Of a DNA stretch of 64,000 nucleotides, positions 9,899 through 18,680 are shown piece after piece. The position numbers were made by a program, and so were the translations under genes. The notes beneath the pieces were generated by a model. That model had not been told where the DNA came from, did no database searches, and saw only the letters and a list, made by a program, of their open reading frames with translations. Where the stretch lies: positions 44,136 through 108,135 of the forward strand of contig NZ_BTTW01000015.1 of assembly GCF_036245865.1 (NCBI RefSeq). The letters are read 5' to 3'. Numbering within the stretch: the first letter of the stretch is position 1; every line of letters begins with the position of its first letter. Source of the DNA: Corallococcus caeni (lineage in GTDB: Bacteria > Myxococcota > Myxococcia > Myxococcales > Myxococcaceae).

Positions 9899-10282
9899 TC
9901 AGCCGAGCTTCAGGAGTTCCTTCACGGTGTCCAGCACCACGCGGGCCTGCACGGGCTTCACCAGGTACGCGGTGGCCCCCAGCGCCATGGCCCGCTCGCG
10001 GTCCGCGCTCGCGCCCTCGGTCGTCACGACGACGATGGGCACCGCCCGGTGGTCTTCCGTCTGACGGATGTGGTGGATGAGCTTCAGCCCGTCCATCAAC
10101 GGCATGTTGATGTCCGTCATCACCAGGTCGAAGCGCCCCTGCGTGGTGAGCTTCTTCAGCCCCTCCACGCCGTCCTGCGCCTCGATGCAGACCACGTCCG
10201 TCAGGCGCTGGAGCGCGTACATGATGCTGCGGCGCATGGCCTGCGAGTCATCCACCACCAGCGCGCGGATCTGCTGCGACAT
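9899..10282 (-). CDS. CheY-like single-domain response regulator (distal che gene)
   Basis: A 127-residue receiver domain with no output domain. Acidic pocket DD at 11-12, phospho-acceptor D57 in FDLVMTDINMP, conserved Thr in VVVTTEG and Lys in YLVKPVQ. ATG 10282 is chosen because MSQQIRALVVDDS starts at the first beta strand; the upstream extension to 10339 has no support. It is the last gene of the che cluster, 69 bases after cheB, and would be phosphorylated by the CheA encoded at the other end. The cluster thus starts and ends with a CheY-like protein; one may be the output and the other a phosphate sink, which is inference. Confidence 0.9.
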   Translation of the reverse strand: MSQQIRALVVDDSQAMRRSIMYALQRLTDVVCIEAQDGVEGLKKLTTQGRFDLVMTDINMPLMDGLKLIHHIRQTEDHRAVPIVVVTTEGASADRERAMALGATAYLVKPVQARVVLDTVKELLKLG

Positions 10283-10351
10283 GGCCCTCAGCCTACCACC
10301 GGCGCACCGCCCGTCCCGGGTTTGTGCGGCGGCTGTCATGCACCCGGCGAT

Positions 10352-11395
10352 TCACTGCCCGGAGGACTGCTTGCGGCGGCGCACCAGCGCGGCCAGCTCA
10401 GAACCGATGTCGTCCAGTGGAAGCACCCGGGTCACCGCCCCGGTGGCGATGGCCTCCTTGGGCATGCCGTACACCACGGCCGTGTCCTCGGACTCCGCCC
10501 ACGTCTCGCCGCCCTCGCGGCGGACCGCGCGCACGCCCTGCGCCCCGTCCGCGCCCATGCCCGTCAACACCACCGCCACCGCGCGAGGGCCCAGCACCTC
10601 CGCCGCGCTCTCGAAGAGCCGGTCCACCGACGGGGCGTACTTGTCCGCGGGCACCGGCGACGGCGTGCGCAATTCCAGGCGCCCGGTCCGGTCCGACAGC
10701 AGCAGGTGCCGCCCGCCCGGCGCGATGTAGACGTGGCCCGGCGTCACCACGTCGCCCTCGCACGCCTCCGTCACCGTGAAGGGACCGATGCGGTCCAGGC
10801 GCTCCGCGAAGGCCCGGGTGAACTGCGAGGGCATGTGCTGGCCCACCAGCACGCTGACGGTCGGCTCGGAGGCCAGCCCCTCCAGCAGCCGCTGCACCGC
10901 GGGGGGCCCGCCCGTGGACGCGCCCACGGCGATGACCTGCGGCACCTCGCCCGTCAGCAGGGCGCTGCGCAGCGCGGCCCCGTGGCGTCCGCCGGACTTC
11001 ACGTGGCGGGTCGCGTGCACCTTGTCGAGCAGCTCGCGCCGCAGCTTCTCCAGCGCCTCGGGGGTGCCCTCGGGCGGCTTGGCGATGAAGTCGAACGCGC
11101 CCAGCTCCAGCGCCTTGAGCACGTCCGACTGGTGCGCGTAGCTGGAGATGACGATGACGGGCGTGGGCGACGCGCGCATGAGCAGCCGCAGGAAGGTGTG
11201 GCCGCCCAGCCGGGGCATCTCCAGGTCCAGCGTCACCACGTCCGGCTTCAGGTCCAGGACCTTCTTGAGCCCCTCCTCGCCGTCCTGCGCCCAGTCCAGC
11301 ACCATCACGTCGGAGGCGGACTCCAGCAGCGTGGTGAGCGTGCGGCGGTTGGTGGCCGAGTCGTCGATGACGAGCACCGTGAGCGGACGTGCCAT
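10352..11395 (-). CDS. cheB: Chemotaxis protein-glutamate methylesterase CheB
   Basis: A 347-residue two-domain protein. The receiver domain (residues 1-120) carries D57 in VVTLDLEMPRLGG. The methylesterase domain shows the catalytic triad: Ser in VGASTGGP, His in VGQHMPSQFTRAF and Asp in LTGMGADGAQG. The enzyme removes methyl groups from, or deamidates, receptor glutamates to reset signalling. Its ATG overlaps the cheR stop by one base (TGATG), so the pair is coupled. No receptor gene is present in the cluster, so the substrate must be encoded elsewhere. Confidence 0.96.
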   Translation of the reverse strand: MARPLTVLVIDDSATNRRTLTTLLESASDVMVLDWAQDGEEGLKKVLDLKPDVVTLDLEMPRLGGHTFLRLLMRASPTPVIVISSYAHQSDVLKALELGAFDFIAKPPEGTPEALEKLRRELLDKVHATRHVKSGGRHGAALRSALLTGEVPQVIAVGASTGGPPAVQRLLEGLASEPTVSVLVGQHMPSQFTRAFAERLDRIGPFTVTEACEGDVVTPGHVYIAPGGRHLLLSDRTGRLELRTPSPVPADKYAPSVDRLFESAAEVLGPRAVAVVLTGMGADGAQGVRAVRREGGETWAESEDTAVVYGMPKEAIATGAVTRVLPLDDIGSELAALVRRRKQSSGQ

Positions 11396-12267
11396 CAGCG
11401 GCCCTCCCCGCCCGGAAGCTCGGGCCGGCGGTACACGAGGTCGCCCTTCAGGTGCACCAGCTCGAAGTCCGCGCCCAGGCTGAGCAGGTTCTCCGCGTGG
11501 CCCAGCAGCAGGTAGCCGCCGGGACAGAGCCGGTCGCGGATGACGCCCAGCACGCGGCGGCGCGCGGCCTGGTCGAAGTAGATCATCACGTTGCGGCAGA
11601 AGACGACGTCCGTGCGCGGCACCAACTGGCTGCCCGCCACGTCCGCCAGGTTGTGGTGGCCGAAGTTCACCCACGCCTTCACGTCGTCGCGCACGCGGAC
11701 GCGGTTGACACCCACGGGGATGAAGTAGCGCTCCAGCAGGTCCGGCGGCGTCGCGCGCAGCGCGCTGGGGCCGTACTCCGCGCGGCGGGCCACGGCCAGC
11801 ACGCGGCGCGACAGGTCCGTGCCGATGACCTCCACGTCCCAGTCGTTGAAGCGGCCGCTGTCCTTCAGCAGCATGGCCAGCGTGTACGCCTCCTCGCCGG
11901 AGGAACACCCCGCGGACCACAGCCGCAGCCGGCGCGTGTGCGCGTTGCGCTTCTCCAGGATGGGAAGCAGCTCCTCGCAGAAGGCCTTGAGCTGCGCGGG
12001 TTCGCGGAAGAAGTACGTCTCGTGCGTGGTGAGGGACTCCACCGCCGCTTCCAGCTCCGCGTGGCGCTGGGCGTCGTAGCGCAGGTAGCGGTGGTAGGAG
12101 CCGAAGTCCTGGATGCCCAGCGCCTCCAGCCGGGGCCACAGCCGGCGCTCCATCACGAACTTCATGTTCTCGTGGATGAGGATTCCGCAGTGCGCGTAGA
12201 CGTGGTCGCGCAGCAGCCGGAACTCCTCCAGCGTCATCTCCGGGCGGCCCTCGTCGAAGCGTGGCAT
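11395..12267 (-). CDS. cheR: Chemotaxis protein methyltransferase CheR
   Basis: A 290-residue SAM-dependent methyltransferase that methylates glutamates in chemoreceptors. An N-terminal helical domain (MTLEEFRLLRDHVYAHCGI) precedes the Rossmann core with THETYFFREPAQ, the SAM loop LRLWSAGCSSGEEAYT and DVVFCRNVMIYFD. The start ATG 12267 has GGAGG six bases upstream; the longer frame to 12474 is a shadow of the HEAT gene. It is translationally linked to cheB. The C-terminus ends soon after the methyltransferase fold, so there are no TPR or pentapeptide extensions. Confidence 0.96.
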   Translation of the reverse strand: MPRFDEGRPEMTLEEFRLLRDHVYAHCGILIHENMKFVMERRLWPRLEALGIQDFGSYHRYLRYDAQRHAELEAAVESLTTHETYFFREPAQLKAFCEELLPILEKRNAHTRRLRLWSAGCSSGEEAYTLAMLLKDSGRFNDWDVEVIGTDLSRRVLAVARRAEYGPSALRATPPDLLERYFIPVGVNRVRVRDDVKAWVNFGHHNLADVAGSQLVPRTDVVFCRNVMIYFDQAARRRVLGVIRDRLCPGGYLLLGHAENLLSLGADFELVHLKGDLVYRRPELPGGEGR

Positions 12268-12280
12268 CCGAGTCCTCCCC

Positions 12281-14275
12281 TCACCGCCCCGACGACAGCC
12301 GGGCCACCGCGTCCGCCAGCGCCGCGCGGGCCAGCGCGTCCCGCTCCACCGACAGCGCCTGCTCCAGCGCGAGGAGGCACTCCGGCCGCCCCAGGCCGCC
12401 CAGCACGCGCGCCGCCGCCACCCGCACGTCCCAGCGCGGATGGCCCAGCAGCGACACCGCCAGCGCCGCGCCATCCGCCGAGGCCTCCGCCGACGCCAGC
12501 GCCGCCAGCGCCGCCTTCACCACCTCCGCGTCGGGGTGGCTGAGCGCGTCCCACAGCACGCCCGCGCCCACCGTCCCCAGCTTCGTCAGGGCCCGCACCG
12601 CCAGCATCGCGAGCCCACTGTCGCCGTGGCGCACCAGCGACTCCAGGTCCGCCGAGCGCTCCTTCGCGCCCGCCGCGCCCACCGCCTCCACCGCGGCCAC
12701 GCGCACGCCGCGGTCCTCGTCCTTCAGCGCGAGCCCCAGGAACGTCGCGGCCTCCTTGCCGCCCTGCTGGCCCAGGGAGCGCACCGCGGCGATGCGCACC
12801 CGGGGGGACTCGTCCGCCAGCGCGCCGCGCGCCAGCTCCAGGCCCGCTTCGCCATCCACGCGGCCCGCCGCCTCCACCGCCGCCGCGCGCCAGGAGGCCT
12901 CTTCATCGCGCGCCAGCCGCCGCAGCAGGGGCAGCACCCGCGCGCCGCCCAGCCGGCCCAGCACCGCCACCGCCGCGGGCGTCGCGCGCTGCTCCACCGC
13001 CGCCTCCAGCGCGGTCAGCGACGCCAGCGGATGCGCCACGGTCAACTGCTCCAGCGCCCGCGCCGCGATGCCCGACAGCGCGGGGTCCGCGAGCAGCTCC
13101 ACCAGCGGCGCCACGGCCTGCGGCGAGCGCGTGCGCCCCAGCGCCCGCACCACCACCGCGCGCAGGTCGTCCTCCGCCCACTCCAGCAGCGCGCACAGCT
13201 CCGGCACCGACGTCGCGTCCACCAGCAGCACCAGCGCCTCCGCCGCCACCGTGCGCGCGGGCAGCGACAGCGTGCCCATGCCCTCCAGCAGGAGGCGCCG
13301 TCCGTCCGGTCCCAGCTGGCCCAGCGTGAAGAGCACCTCGCGCAGGAGCCGGTCCTCGCGCGCCACCTCCGCCACCGGCACCGCGAGCGACGCCTCTCCC
13401 AGCGCCCCGGCGGCCACCAGCGCGCCGGCCCGCACCTGGACGTCCTCGCCGTCCAGCGCCTGCGCCACGCGCTCCGTCACGCCCGGGATGCCGCCCAGCA
13501 CCGAGCGCGCCACCGCGTCCAGCTCCCCGCGCTCGTACGGGCCCAGCGCGCCGGCCTGCGTCCCCAGCGCGACGAGGGCCGCCTCTCGCACCGAGCGCAC
13601 CGGCGAGGCCAGGGCCCGGCAGATGCGCTCCGTGGCCACGCCCGGAGCGTACAGGCCCAGCAGCCGCAGGGCGCTGCGCTGCAACGCCGGGTCCTCCACC
13701 AGCGCCATCACCCGCTCCAGCGGGGGCGCGCGCTTGAGCGACGCGAGGCCTTCCAGCGCGGCCAGCCGCAGCAGGGGCGTGGGCGTGTCCAGCAGCCCCT
13801 CCAGCGCTCGCGCCGCGGCGGGCCCGCCCATCCGGCCCAGCGCCTCCGCGGCGGCCACGCGCACGTTGAGGTCGCCGTCGGAGAGCGCGCGCAGGAGCAC
13901 GTCCTCCACCTCCGGGTGCCCCAGCTGTCCCAGGATGTCCGCCGCCAGCTTGCGCTGATCCGGATCCTCGTGCTCCAGCAGGTGCACCAGCGGCTGCGTC
14001 GCCACGGGCCCCATGCCCGCCAGCGCCTCGGCCGCCGCGTTGCGTGCGCCCGTCTCGCCGCGCTCCCCCAGGACGGAGATGAGCCGCGCGGTGACCCCCT
14101 GCGCGTCCGGCACGCGGCGCAGGCCCTCCGCCGCCGCGTGGCGCACGCGCCAGCTCTCGTCATGGAGTCCGGTGGTGAAGGTCTCCAGGGCCCCGGGCGC
14201 GCGCGGATCCACCGCCTGCAACGCCCGGTACCGGGCCTCCTCCTGCCCCGCGGGGGACCGCACCGTGTCGCTCAT
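12281..14275 (-). CDS. HEAT-repeat (PBS-lyase-type) protein in the che operon
   Basis: A 664-residue protein made almost wholly of about 30-residue alpha-helical HEAT-like repeats. Typical units read VRVAAAEALGRMGGPAAARAL, VRIAAVRSLGQQGGKEAATF and VRVAAVEAVGAAGAKERSAD; I judge around 18-20 units. There is no signal peptide or membrane segment, so it should be a cytoplasmic scaffold. ATG 14275 has AAGGAGG seven bases upstream. It is 13 bases from cheR, so it belongs to the operon. A HEAT-repeat protein is also known in one M. xanthus che cluster (Che7), but no desaturase accompanies this one. Probable role: coupling CheA/CheW or CheR/CheB to a non-flagellar target (inference). Confidence 0.88.
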   Translation of the reverse strand: MSDTVRSPAGQEEARYRALQAVDPRAPGALETFTTGLHDESWRVRHAAAEGLRRVPDAQGVTARLISVLGERGETGARNAAAEALAGMGPVATQPLVHLLEHEDPDQRKLAADILGQLGHPEVEDVLLRALSDGDLNVRVAAAEALGRMGGPAAARALEGLLDTPTPLLRLAALEGLASLKRAPPLERVMALVEDPALQRSALRLLGLYAPGVATERICRALASPVRSVREAALVALGTQAGALGPYERGELDAVARSVLGGIPGVTERVAQALDGEDVQVRAGALVAAGALGEASLAVPVAEVAREDRLLREVLFTLGQLGPDGRRLLLEGMGTLSLPARTVAAEALVLLVDATSVPELCALLEWAEDDLRAVVVRALGRTRSPQAVAPLVELLADPALSGIAARALEQLTVAHPLASLTALEAAVEQRATPAAVAVLGRLGGARVLPLLRRLARDEEASWRAAAVEAAGRVDGEAGLELARGALADESPRVRIAAVRSLGQQGGKEAATFLGLALKDEDRGVRVAAVEAVGAAGAKERSADLESLVRHGDSGLAMLAVRALTKLGTVGAGVLWDALSHPDAEVVKAALAALASAEASADGAALAVSLLGHPRWDVRVAAARVLGGLGRPECLLALEQALSVERDALARAALADAVARLSSGR

Positions 14276-14450
14276 CCGCCGTCCTCCTTCCGGGGGTCCG
14301 TTCCTCGGGGTGTCCGCATCCTGCTTGAAGCGGCGGAGGGAGTCGCGCCCCACGAGGCCGGAACGGAGGCCCGGCGGGCCCATTCCCCGAGGGCCCCTCG
14401 CGCCGGGAGGCAACCTGGCGCCGGCCTGGAACGTTCACCTTCACACCCTT

Positions 14451-14840
14451 TCAGGGGCTCCAGGGCTCCGCGTCCCAGCCCTCCTGCGAGAAGAACCAGA
14501 GCGAGTAGACGCCCAGCGCCGTGCCCAGCGGAAAGGTGGGCAGCGCCACGAGGGCGAGCAGCGTGGCCAGCCCCTTGGAGACACGGCGGCCGCGCACCAG
14601 CCCCAGTCCCAGGGCGAGCCCCGCGATGGACGCCGCCAGGAGCACGAAGAAGATGGCCGCCATCGCGAGGACCCAAGGGTTCTCCCACACCGGCAGCCGA
14701 GGGGCGGACCTCCCGGCGGCGGCGACGAAGCCCAGGGCGGCCGTGACGTACGCCATCGCCCCCGTGGCCAGCAGCATCAACGCGTGGACGAACAAGTAGA
14801 AGAACCCCAGCGACTTCCGGTGCCCGCTCAGGTCTCGCAT
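14451..14840 (-). CDS. Small multi-pass membrane protein in the che operon
   Basis: A 129-residue protein from ATG 14840 (AGGAAGGG upstream). Three or four hydrophobic segments: LGFFYLFVHALMLLATGAMA, YVTAALGFVAAA, VLAMAAIFFVLLAASIAGLA and LATLLALVALPTFPLGTALG. The N-terminus (MRDLSGHRKS) is probably cytoplasmic. No HAMP or methyl-accepting domain is present, so it is not a receptor. Because it sits between the CheW genes and the HEAT gene on the same strand, it may anchor the complex to the membrane; this is context only. A 175-base non-coding stretch separates it from the HEAT gene. Confidence 0.75.
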   Translation of the reverse strand: MRDLSGHRKSLGFFYLFVHALMLLATGAMAYVTAALGFVAAAGRSAPRLPVWENPWVLAMAAIFFVLLAASIAGLALGLGLVRGRRVSKGLATLLALVALPTFPLGTALGVYSLWFFSQEGWDAEPWSP

Positions 14841-14886
14841 GACGTCCCTTCCTAAATCCGGGGCGCGCACGGCGAAAACGGCGCGC

Positions 14887-15414
14887 TCACCCCCCGGACG
14901 GAGGGCGCGCGTCACGTTCCAGCTCCGCGCGCAGGAGCGCCTTCAGGTCCAGCAGCAGCCGCAGCCGCTCCGGCGGTCCGCACACGCCCACCACGAACGG
15001 CGTGCGACCTCCGGACATGAGCGCCGGCGCGGGCTTGATGTCGCCGCGGCGCACGCGCAGCACCTCCGCCACGCGGTCCACTCGCGCCACCACGCGGCGC
15101 GCGCCCAGCCGGCACACGAGCATCCGCGTGCGCCGCGTCTCCTGCGCGGGCTGACCCAGCAGGCGCCGCCGCAGGTCCACCACCGGGAGCATCGCGCCGC
15201 GCAGGTGCAGCACGCCCTCCACGAAGGCGGGCGCGTGCGGAATGGGAATCACGCGCTGGGGCGGGAGGATCTCCTCCACACGCATGATGTCCAGCACGTA
15301 CTCCTCGTTGCCCACGAAGAAGGCGCACAGCTGCACCTCGGCTTCGGCCACCGGCGCGTTGCCGGGAACGTCGCCGCGCGGACGGCGGGTCAGCAGGTTC
15401 ACGGGGTCCGTCAT
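14887..15414 (-). CDS. cheW: CheW-like coupling protein (second copy)
   Basis: A 175-residue CheW domain protein. LCAFFVGNEEYVLDIMRVEEIL begins the first SH3-like lobe; IPHAPAFVEGVLHLRGAMLPVVDLR is the classic CheW signature. Its ATG overlaps the stop of the upstream cheW (ATGA). It should bridge the CheA P5 domain and receptor tips. With the neighbouring, longer cheW it gives two couplers for one kinase, as in several myxobacterial chemosensory systems that connect to more than one receptor. Confidence 0.92.
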   Translation of the reverse strand: MTDPVNLLTRRPRGDVPGNAPVAEAEVQLCAFFVGNEEYVLDIMRVEEILPPQRVIPIPHAPAFVEGVLHLRGAMLPVVDLRRRLLGQPAQETRRTRMLVCRLGARRVVARVDRVAEVLRVRRGDIKPAPALMSGGRTPFVVGVCGPPERLRLLLDLKALLRAELERDARPPSGG

Positions 15415-15974
15415 GGGGCGAGCGCCTGCTCCGGATCCAACAGGATGTAGAGCTGCGAGCCCTTGCGCCCCAGCCCCGCCACGCAGTCGCGGTCCCCGCG
15501 CAGCCCCGCGGGCGATAGCTCCACCATGGACGGCTTGAGCCGCACCACGCCCGCCACCGAGTCCACCCACACGCCCGCGGGCCCGTCGTCCATCTTGAGC
15601 ACGAGGATGCGCGCCTCCCGGGGCGGCAGGCCCGCGTCCGGCCCCGCCACCAGCGGCGGAGCCTCCGCCAGCCGCAGCCGCAGCTTCACGTCGTAGACGG
15701 GCAACAGCTCCCCGCGCAGGTTCATCACGCCCAGCAGGTGCGGCTCCGCGCGCGGAATCTCCGTGAGCAGCGGCACCTTGCAGATCTCCCTCACCGCGAG
15801 GATGGGCACCGCGTAGCACTCGGATTCCAGGCGGAAGGCGAGGTACTCGACCGGCTCCTCCTCCAGCAGCGGCGGCGCCAGGTCGTCACTGCCCGCGGCG
15901 AAGTCCAGCAGGCCGCCGACGTCCTCGTCCGGGCGGTAGAAGAACGCGTCGAGCAGGGCTTCGAAACGGGACAC
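15411..15974 (-). CDS. cheW: CheW-like coupling protein (first copy, N-terminally extended)
   Basis: A 187-residue CheW protein. A 40-residue acidic N-terminal segment (FFYRPDEDVGGLLDFAAG, then EEEPVEYLAF) precedes the CheW fold with RAEPHLLGVMNLRGELLPVYD. GTG 15974 is the best start, giving VSRFEALLDAFF. There is no clear ribosome-binding site, and the longer frame to 16061 overlaps cheA out of frame. The C-terminus (GLGRKGSQLYILLDPEQAL) is typical. It lies 34 bases after cheA. The acidic lead-in is not found in the second CheW, which suggests different partners. Confidence 0.88.
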   Translation of the reverse strand: MSRFEALLDAFFYRPDEDVGGLLDFAAGSDDLAPPLLEEEPVEYLAFRLESECYAVPILAVREICKVPLLTEIPRAEPHLLGVMNLRGELLPVYDVKLRLRLAEAPPLVAGPDAGLPPREARILVLKMDDGPAGVWVDSVAGVVRLKPSMVELSPAGLRGDRDCVAGLGRKGSQLYILLDPEQALAP

Positions 15975-16008
15975 GGCCGGGAGGATAGCAGCCCCCGGCG
16001 CGGACGCC

Positions 16009-18255
16009 TCAAGCGCGGCGCCGCTCGTGCGCGATGCCCTCTTCCAGGAGTTCCGCGACATCCAGCACCAGGACGGTGCGCCGGTTGCCCAGGTCGGTGG
16101 CGCCGGAGATGCCCTTCACGCGGCTCAGGCGGCCGCCCAGGGGCTTGGTGACGATGTCCTGCTGGCCGAACAGCTCGTCCACCGCGATGCCCAGCCGCTG
16201 CTGCGCCAGGCCCACCACGACGACGAAGTGGCGGTTCACCTCGCGCTCCGGCAGGTGGAACAGGCGCCCCAGCCGCAGGAAGGGCAGCGTCTGGCCGCGC
16301 AGGTCCAGCACCTCGCGGCGCTCCACGGTGCGGATGTCGCGCGGCTGCACGGAGAGGATCTCCAGCACGCTGTTGAGCGGCACCGCGTACGTGCGGCCGC
16401 TGACGCCCACCACCAGCGCGCGCACGATGGCCAGCGTCACCGGCAGCGTCAGGTGGAAGGCCGTGCCCTTCCCGCGCTCGCTCCACACGTCGATGATGCC
16501 GGAGAGGTTGCCCAGGTTGTTCTTCACCACGTCCAGGCCCACGCCCCGTCCGGAGAGCGAGCTGACGCTGGAGCGCGTGGAGAAGCCCGGCAGGAAGATG
16601 AGGTTGAGCAGCTCGCGCCGCGTCATCTCACTGACCTGCGGCGGGGTGACGAGCCCGCGCGCGAGCGCCACCTCGCGCACGCGCACCTCGTCGATGCCGG
16701 AGCCGTCGTCGGACACGCTGATGACGACGTGGTTGCCCTTCTGCTCCGCGCGCAGCCGCACCACCGCGCGCCGGGGCTTGCCCGCGCCGAGCCGCGCCTC
16801 CGGCCCCTCCGCGCCATGGTCGATGGCGTTGCGGATGAGGTGCATCAGCGGGTCGCTGAGCTCCTCGACGATGAGCTTGTCCAGTTCCACCTCGCCGCCG
16901 GAGCTGACGAAGTCGATCTCCTTGCCGGCCTCGCGGGCAATCTTGCGCACCAGCCGCGCCAGCTTGTCGAAGACCTGGCCCACCGGGACCATGCGCGCTT
17001 CGAGCAGCCCCTCCTGGAGCGCCTCCAGCTTGCGCTCCAGCTGCCGCGTCTCACGCGACAGCTCCTGGCCGAAGAGCTTGGACAGCGCGACCGCCCCGTC
17101 CTGCCGGGACGTCTCCGCCAGCCGCTGGAGGTTCGCCTTGATGAGCAGCAGTTCGCCCACCATGTTGATGAGCCCGTCCAGCCGCCCGATGTCCACGCGC
17201 ACCGTCTGCGTGAGCGAGCGCAGGGACGTCTCTTCCGGCTTGGGACGGCCCGCGGGGATGGGCGCGGACGCGGCGGCCTGGAGCCCGACCACGGTGGGCG
17301 GAGGCGACACCGCCCGCATGCGCGGAGGGCTCCCCCCCGGAATCGCCGGCACGGTCGCGAGGCTGGTGGACGTCACGGCCGGCTCGGAGTCCTCGTCGGA
17401 GTCCTCCTCGTCGGTGTCCGCGAGCAGGACCTCCGCGTCGGCCTCTTCGCGCCCGGGAGCCGGCGGGGGCACGTCGAACGCGGGCCCCGCCGCACCTTCC
17501 CCTGGCTGGCGCACGGACAGCGGGGCCAGCTCCGCGGGCGTGCCCCGGAGGCCGTCCTCCAGCGCCTGCGCGCCGACCTTCGCGCCGAAGATGAGGTCGA
17601 ACGCGATGCCGTTGGCGCCGCCCGGCCGCGACGAGGGCAGCGTGCTGATGACCTCGCCCAGGGGCTTGAGGCGCGCGTTCAGGTCCGCGAGCCCCTGGTC
17701 GAAGTCCGTGAGGTCGAACGCCGCGCGCACCCGCCACAGGGACACCCCGCGCCGCACGTTCTCGCGCAGCCGGTGCTCCTCGTACTCGGTGAAGACGGCG
17801 CGCACCGTCGCGTCCAGCTCCAGCCGCTCCAGCGGATCCTCTTCCACGGCGGGCGGAGGCGAGCCCAGCCGCGCCATCCGGTCCTCCATGGCCCGGGTGC
17901 GCTGGGTGAGCTCCTGGCCCTCCTCGGTCCGGGACGCCTCCCCGAGCAGCGCCTGGAAGGTGTCCAGCGCGTCCACCAGCGTGTCCAGGACCCCGTCGTC
18001 CAGCGTCAGCCGGCCCAGCCGCAGCCGGTCCAGCAGGTCCTCCGCCGCGTGCGCCAGCTGGCTGATGCGCTCCTGGCCGAAGAGGCCCGACAGCCCCTTG
18101 AGCGAGTGCGCCGCGCGGAAGATGCCGTTGATGTGCTCCGGATCCGCCTCCTGCCCGCGCGCCTCGTCCAGCGCCAGCAGGTCGCGGCCCAGCGCATCGA
18201 GGATTTCCGTGGCCTCGGCGACGAACTCCGCCAGCGCCTTGCCCCCGGGCGTCAC
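16009..18255 (-). CDS. cheA: Chemotaxis histidine kinase CheA
   Basis: A 748-residue kinase with the full CheA order. P1 HPt has phospho-His H50 in GIFRAAHSLKGLSG. A P2-like segment follows at about 165-245 (FDLTDFDQGLADLNARLKPL), then a long acidic Pro-rich linker (about 255-335). P3 dimerisation reads VRVDIGRLDGLINMVGELL. The P4 ATPase has LMHLIRNAIDHG (N box), VSDDGSGIDE (G1) and LSGRGVGLDVVKNN (G2). P5 is CheW-like (VPLNSVLEIL). The start is GTG 18255, overlapping the upstream cheY stop (GTGA). No C-terminal receiver is fused. It would phosphorylate the two CheY-like proteins and CheB of this cluster. Confidence 0.96.
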   Translation of the reverse strand: MTPGGKALAEFVAEATEILDALGRDLLALDEARGQEADPEHINGIFRAAHSLKGLSGLFGQERISQLAHAAEDLLDRLRLGRLTLDDGVLDTLVDALDTFQALLGEASRTEEGQELTQRTRAMEDRMARLGSPPPAVEEDPLERLELDATVRAVFTEYEEHRLRENVRRGVSLWRVRAAFDLTDFDQGLADLNARLKPLGEVISTLPSSRPGGANGIAFDLIFGAKVGAQALEDGLRGTPAELAPLSVRQPGEGAAGPAFDVPPPAPGREEADAEVLLADTDEEDSDEDSEPAVTSTSLATVPAIPGGSPPRMRAVSPPPTVVGLQAAASAPIPAGRPKPEETSLRSLTQTVRVDIGRLDGLINMVGELLLIKANLQRLAETSRQDGAVALSKLFGQELSRETRQLERKLEALQEGLLEARMVPVGQVFDKLARLVRKIAREAGKEIDFVSSGGEVELDKLIVEELSDPLMHLIRNAIDHGAEGPEARLGAGKPRRAVVRLRAEQKGNHVVISVSDDGSGIDEVRVREVALARGLVTPPQVSEMTRRELLNLIFLPGFSTRSSVSSLSGRGVGLDVVKNNLGNLSGIIDVWSERGKGTAFHLTLPVTLAIVRALVVGVSGRTYAVPLNSVLEILSVQPRDIRTVERREVLDLRGQTLPFLRLGRLFHLPEREVNRHFVVVVGLAQQRLGIAVDELFGQQDIVTKPLGGRLSRVKGISGATDLGNRRTVLVLDVAELLEEGIAHERRRA

Positions 18256-18626
18256 AGCGGCTTCAGGAAGCGCCGCAGGAGCGCCTCCAGGTCCTCCGGC
18301 TGGAACGGCTTCACCAGGTAGCCGGCCGCGCCCAGCGCCATGCCCCGCGAGCGGTCCTGCTCACGCCCCTCGGTGGTGACGATGATGAGCGGCACGTCCC
18401 GGTAGTTGGGGTTCTTCTTGACGAAGTTGATGAGCTCCAGCCCGTTGATGTCGGGCATGTTGATGTCGGTGATGATGAGGTCGAAGCGCTGGCGGGGCAG
18501 CAGCTTCAGCGCCTCGAAGCCGCTGGCGGTGGTGACGGCCTCGACGCCGTCCACGGCCTCCACGGTCGCGGCGATGTGCTCGCGCGACACCTTGGAGTCC
18601 TCGACGATCAACACCTTGAACTTCAT
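18252..18626 (-). CDS. CheY-like single-domain response regulator (proximal che gene)
   Basis: A 124-residue receiver, the first gene of the che operon. Acidic residues E9/D10, phospho-acceptor D54 in LIITDINMPDINGLE, Thr in IIVTTEGRE and Lys in YLVKPFQPED. Its TGA overlaps the GTG of cheA, so the regulator and its kinase are translationally coupled. The 54 bases before it, next to the M17-domain gene, contain TAGCAT as a possible -10 but no convincing -35; the operon may be read through from upstream genes. Confidence 0.93.
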   Translation of the reverse strand: MKFKVLIVEDSKVSREHIAATVEAVDGVEAVTTASGFEALKLLPRQRFDLIITDINMPDINGLELINFVKKNPNYRDVPLIIVTTEGREQDRSRGMALGAAGYLVKPFQPEDLEALLRRFLKPL

Positions 18627-18680
18627 CGCGCGCGCCTCAGGGCCCGGATGCTAGCAGAACCCCCGCCCGGACGCTGCGCG

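Noticed and set aside
12281..14275. HEAT-repeat gene considered as a phycobilin lyase
   Set aside because: PBS-lyase-like HEAT repeats are generic; there are no phycobiliprotein genes and the context is chemosensory.
14276..14450. Possible small gene or RNA between the HEAT gene and the small membrane protein
   Set aside because: The gap is GC-rich with local inverted repeats (for example around 14370-14400) but no T-run, no ribosome-binding site with a coherent frame and no known RNA pattern.
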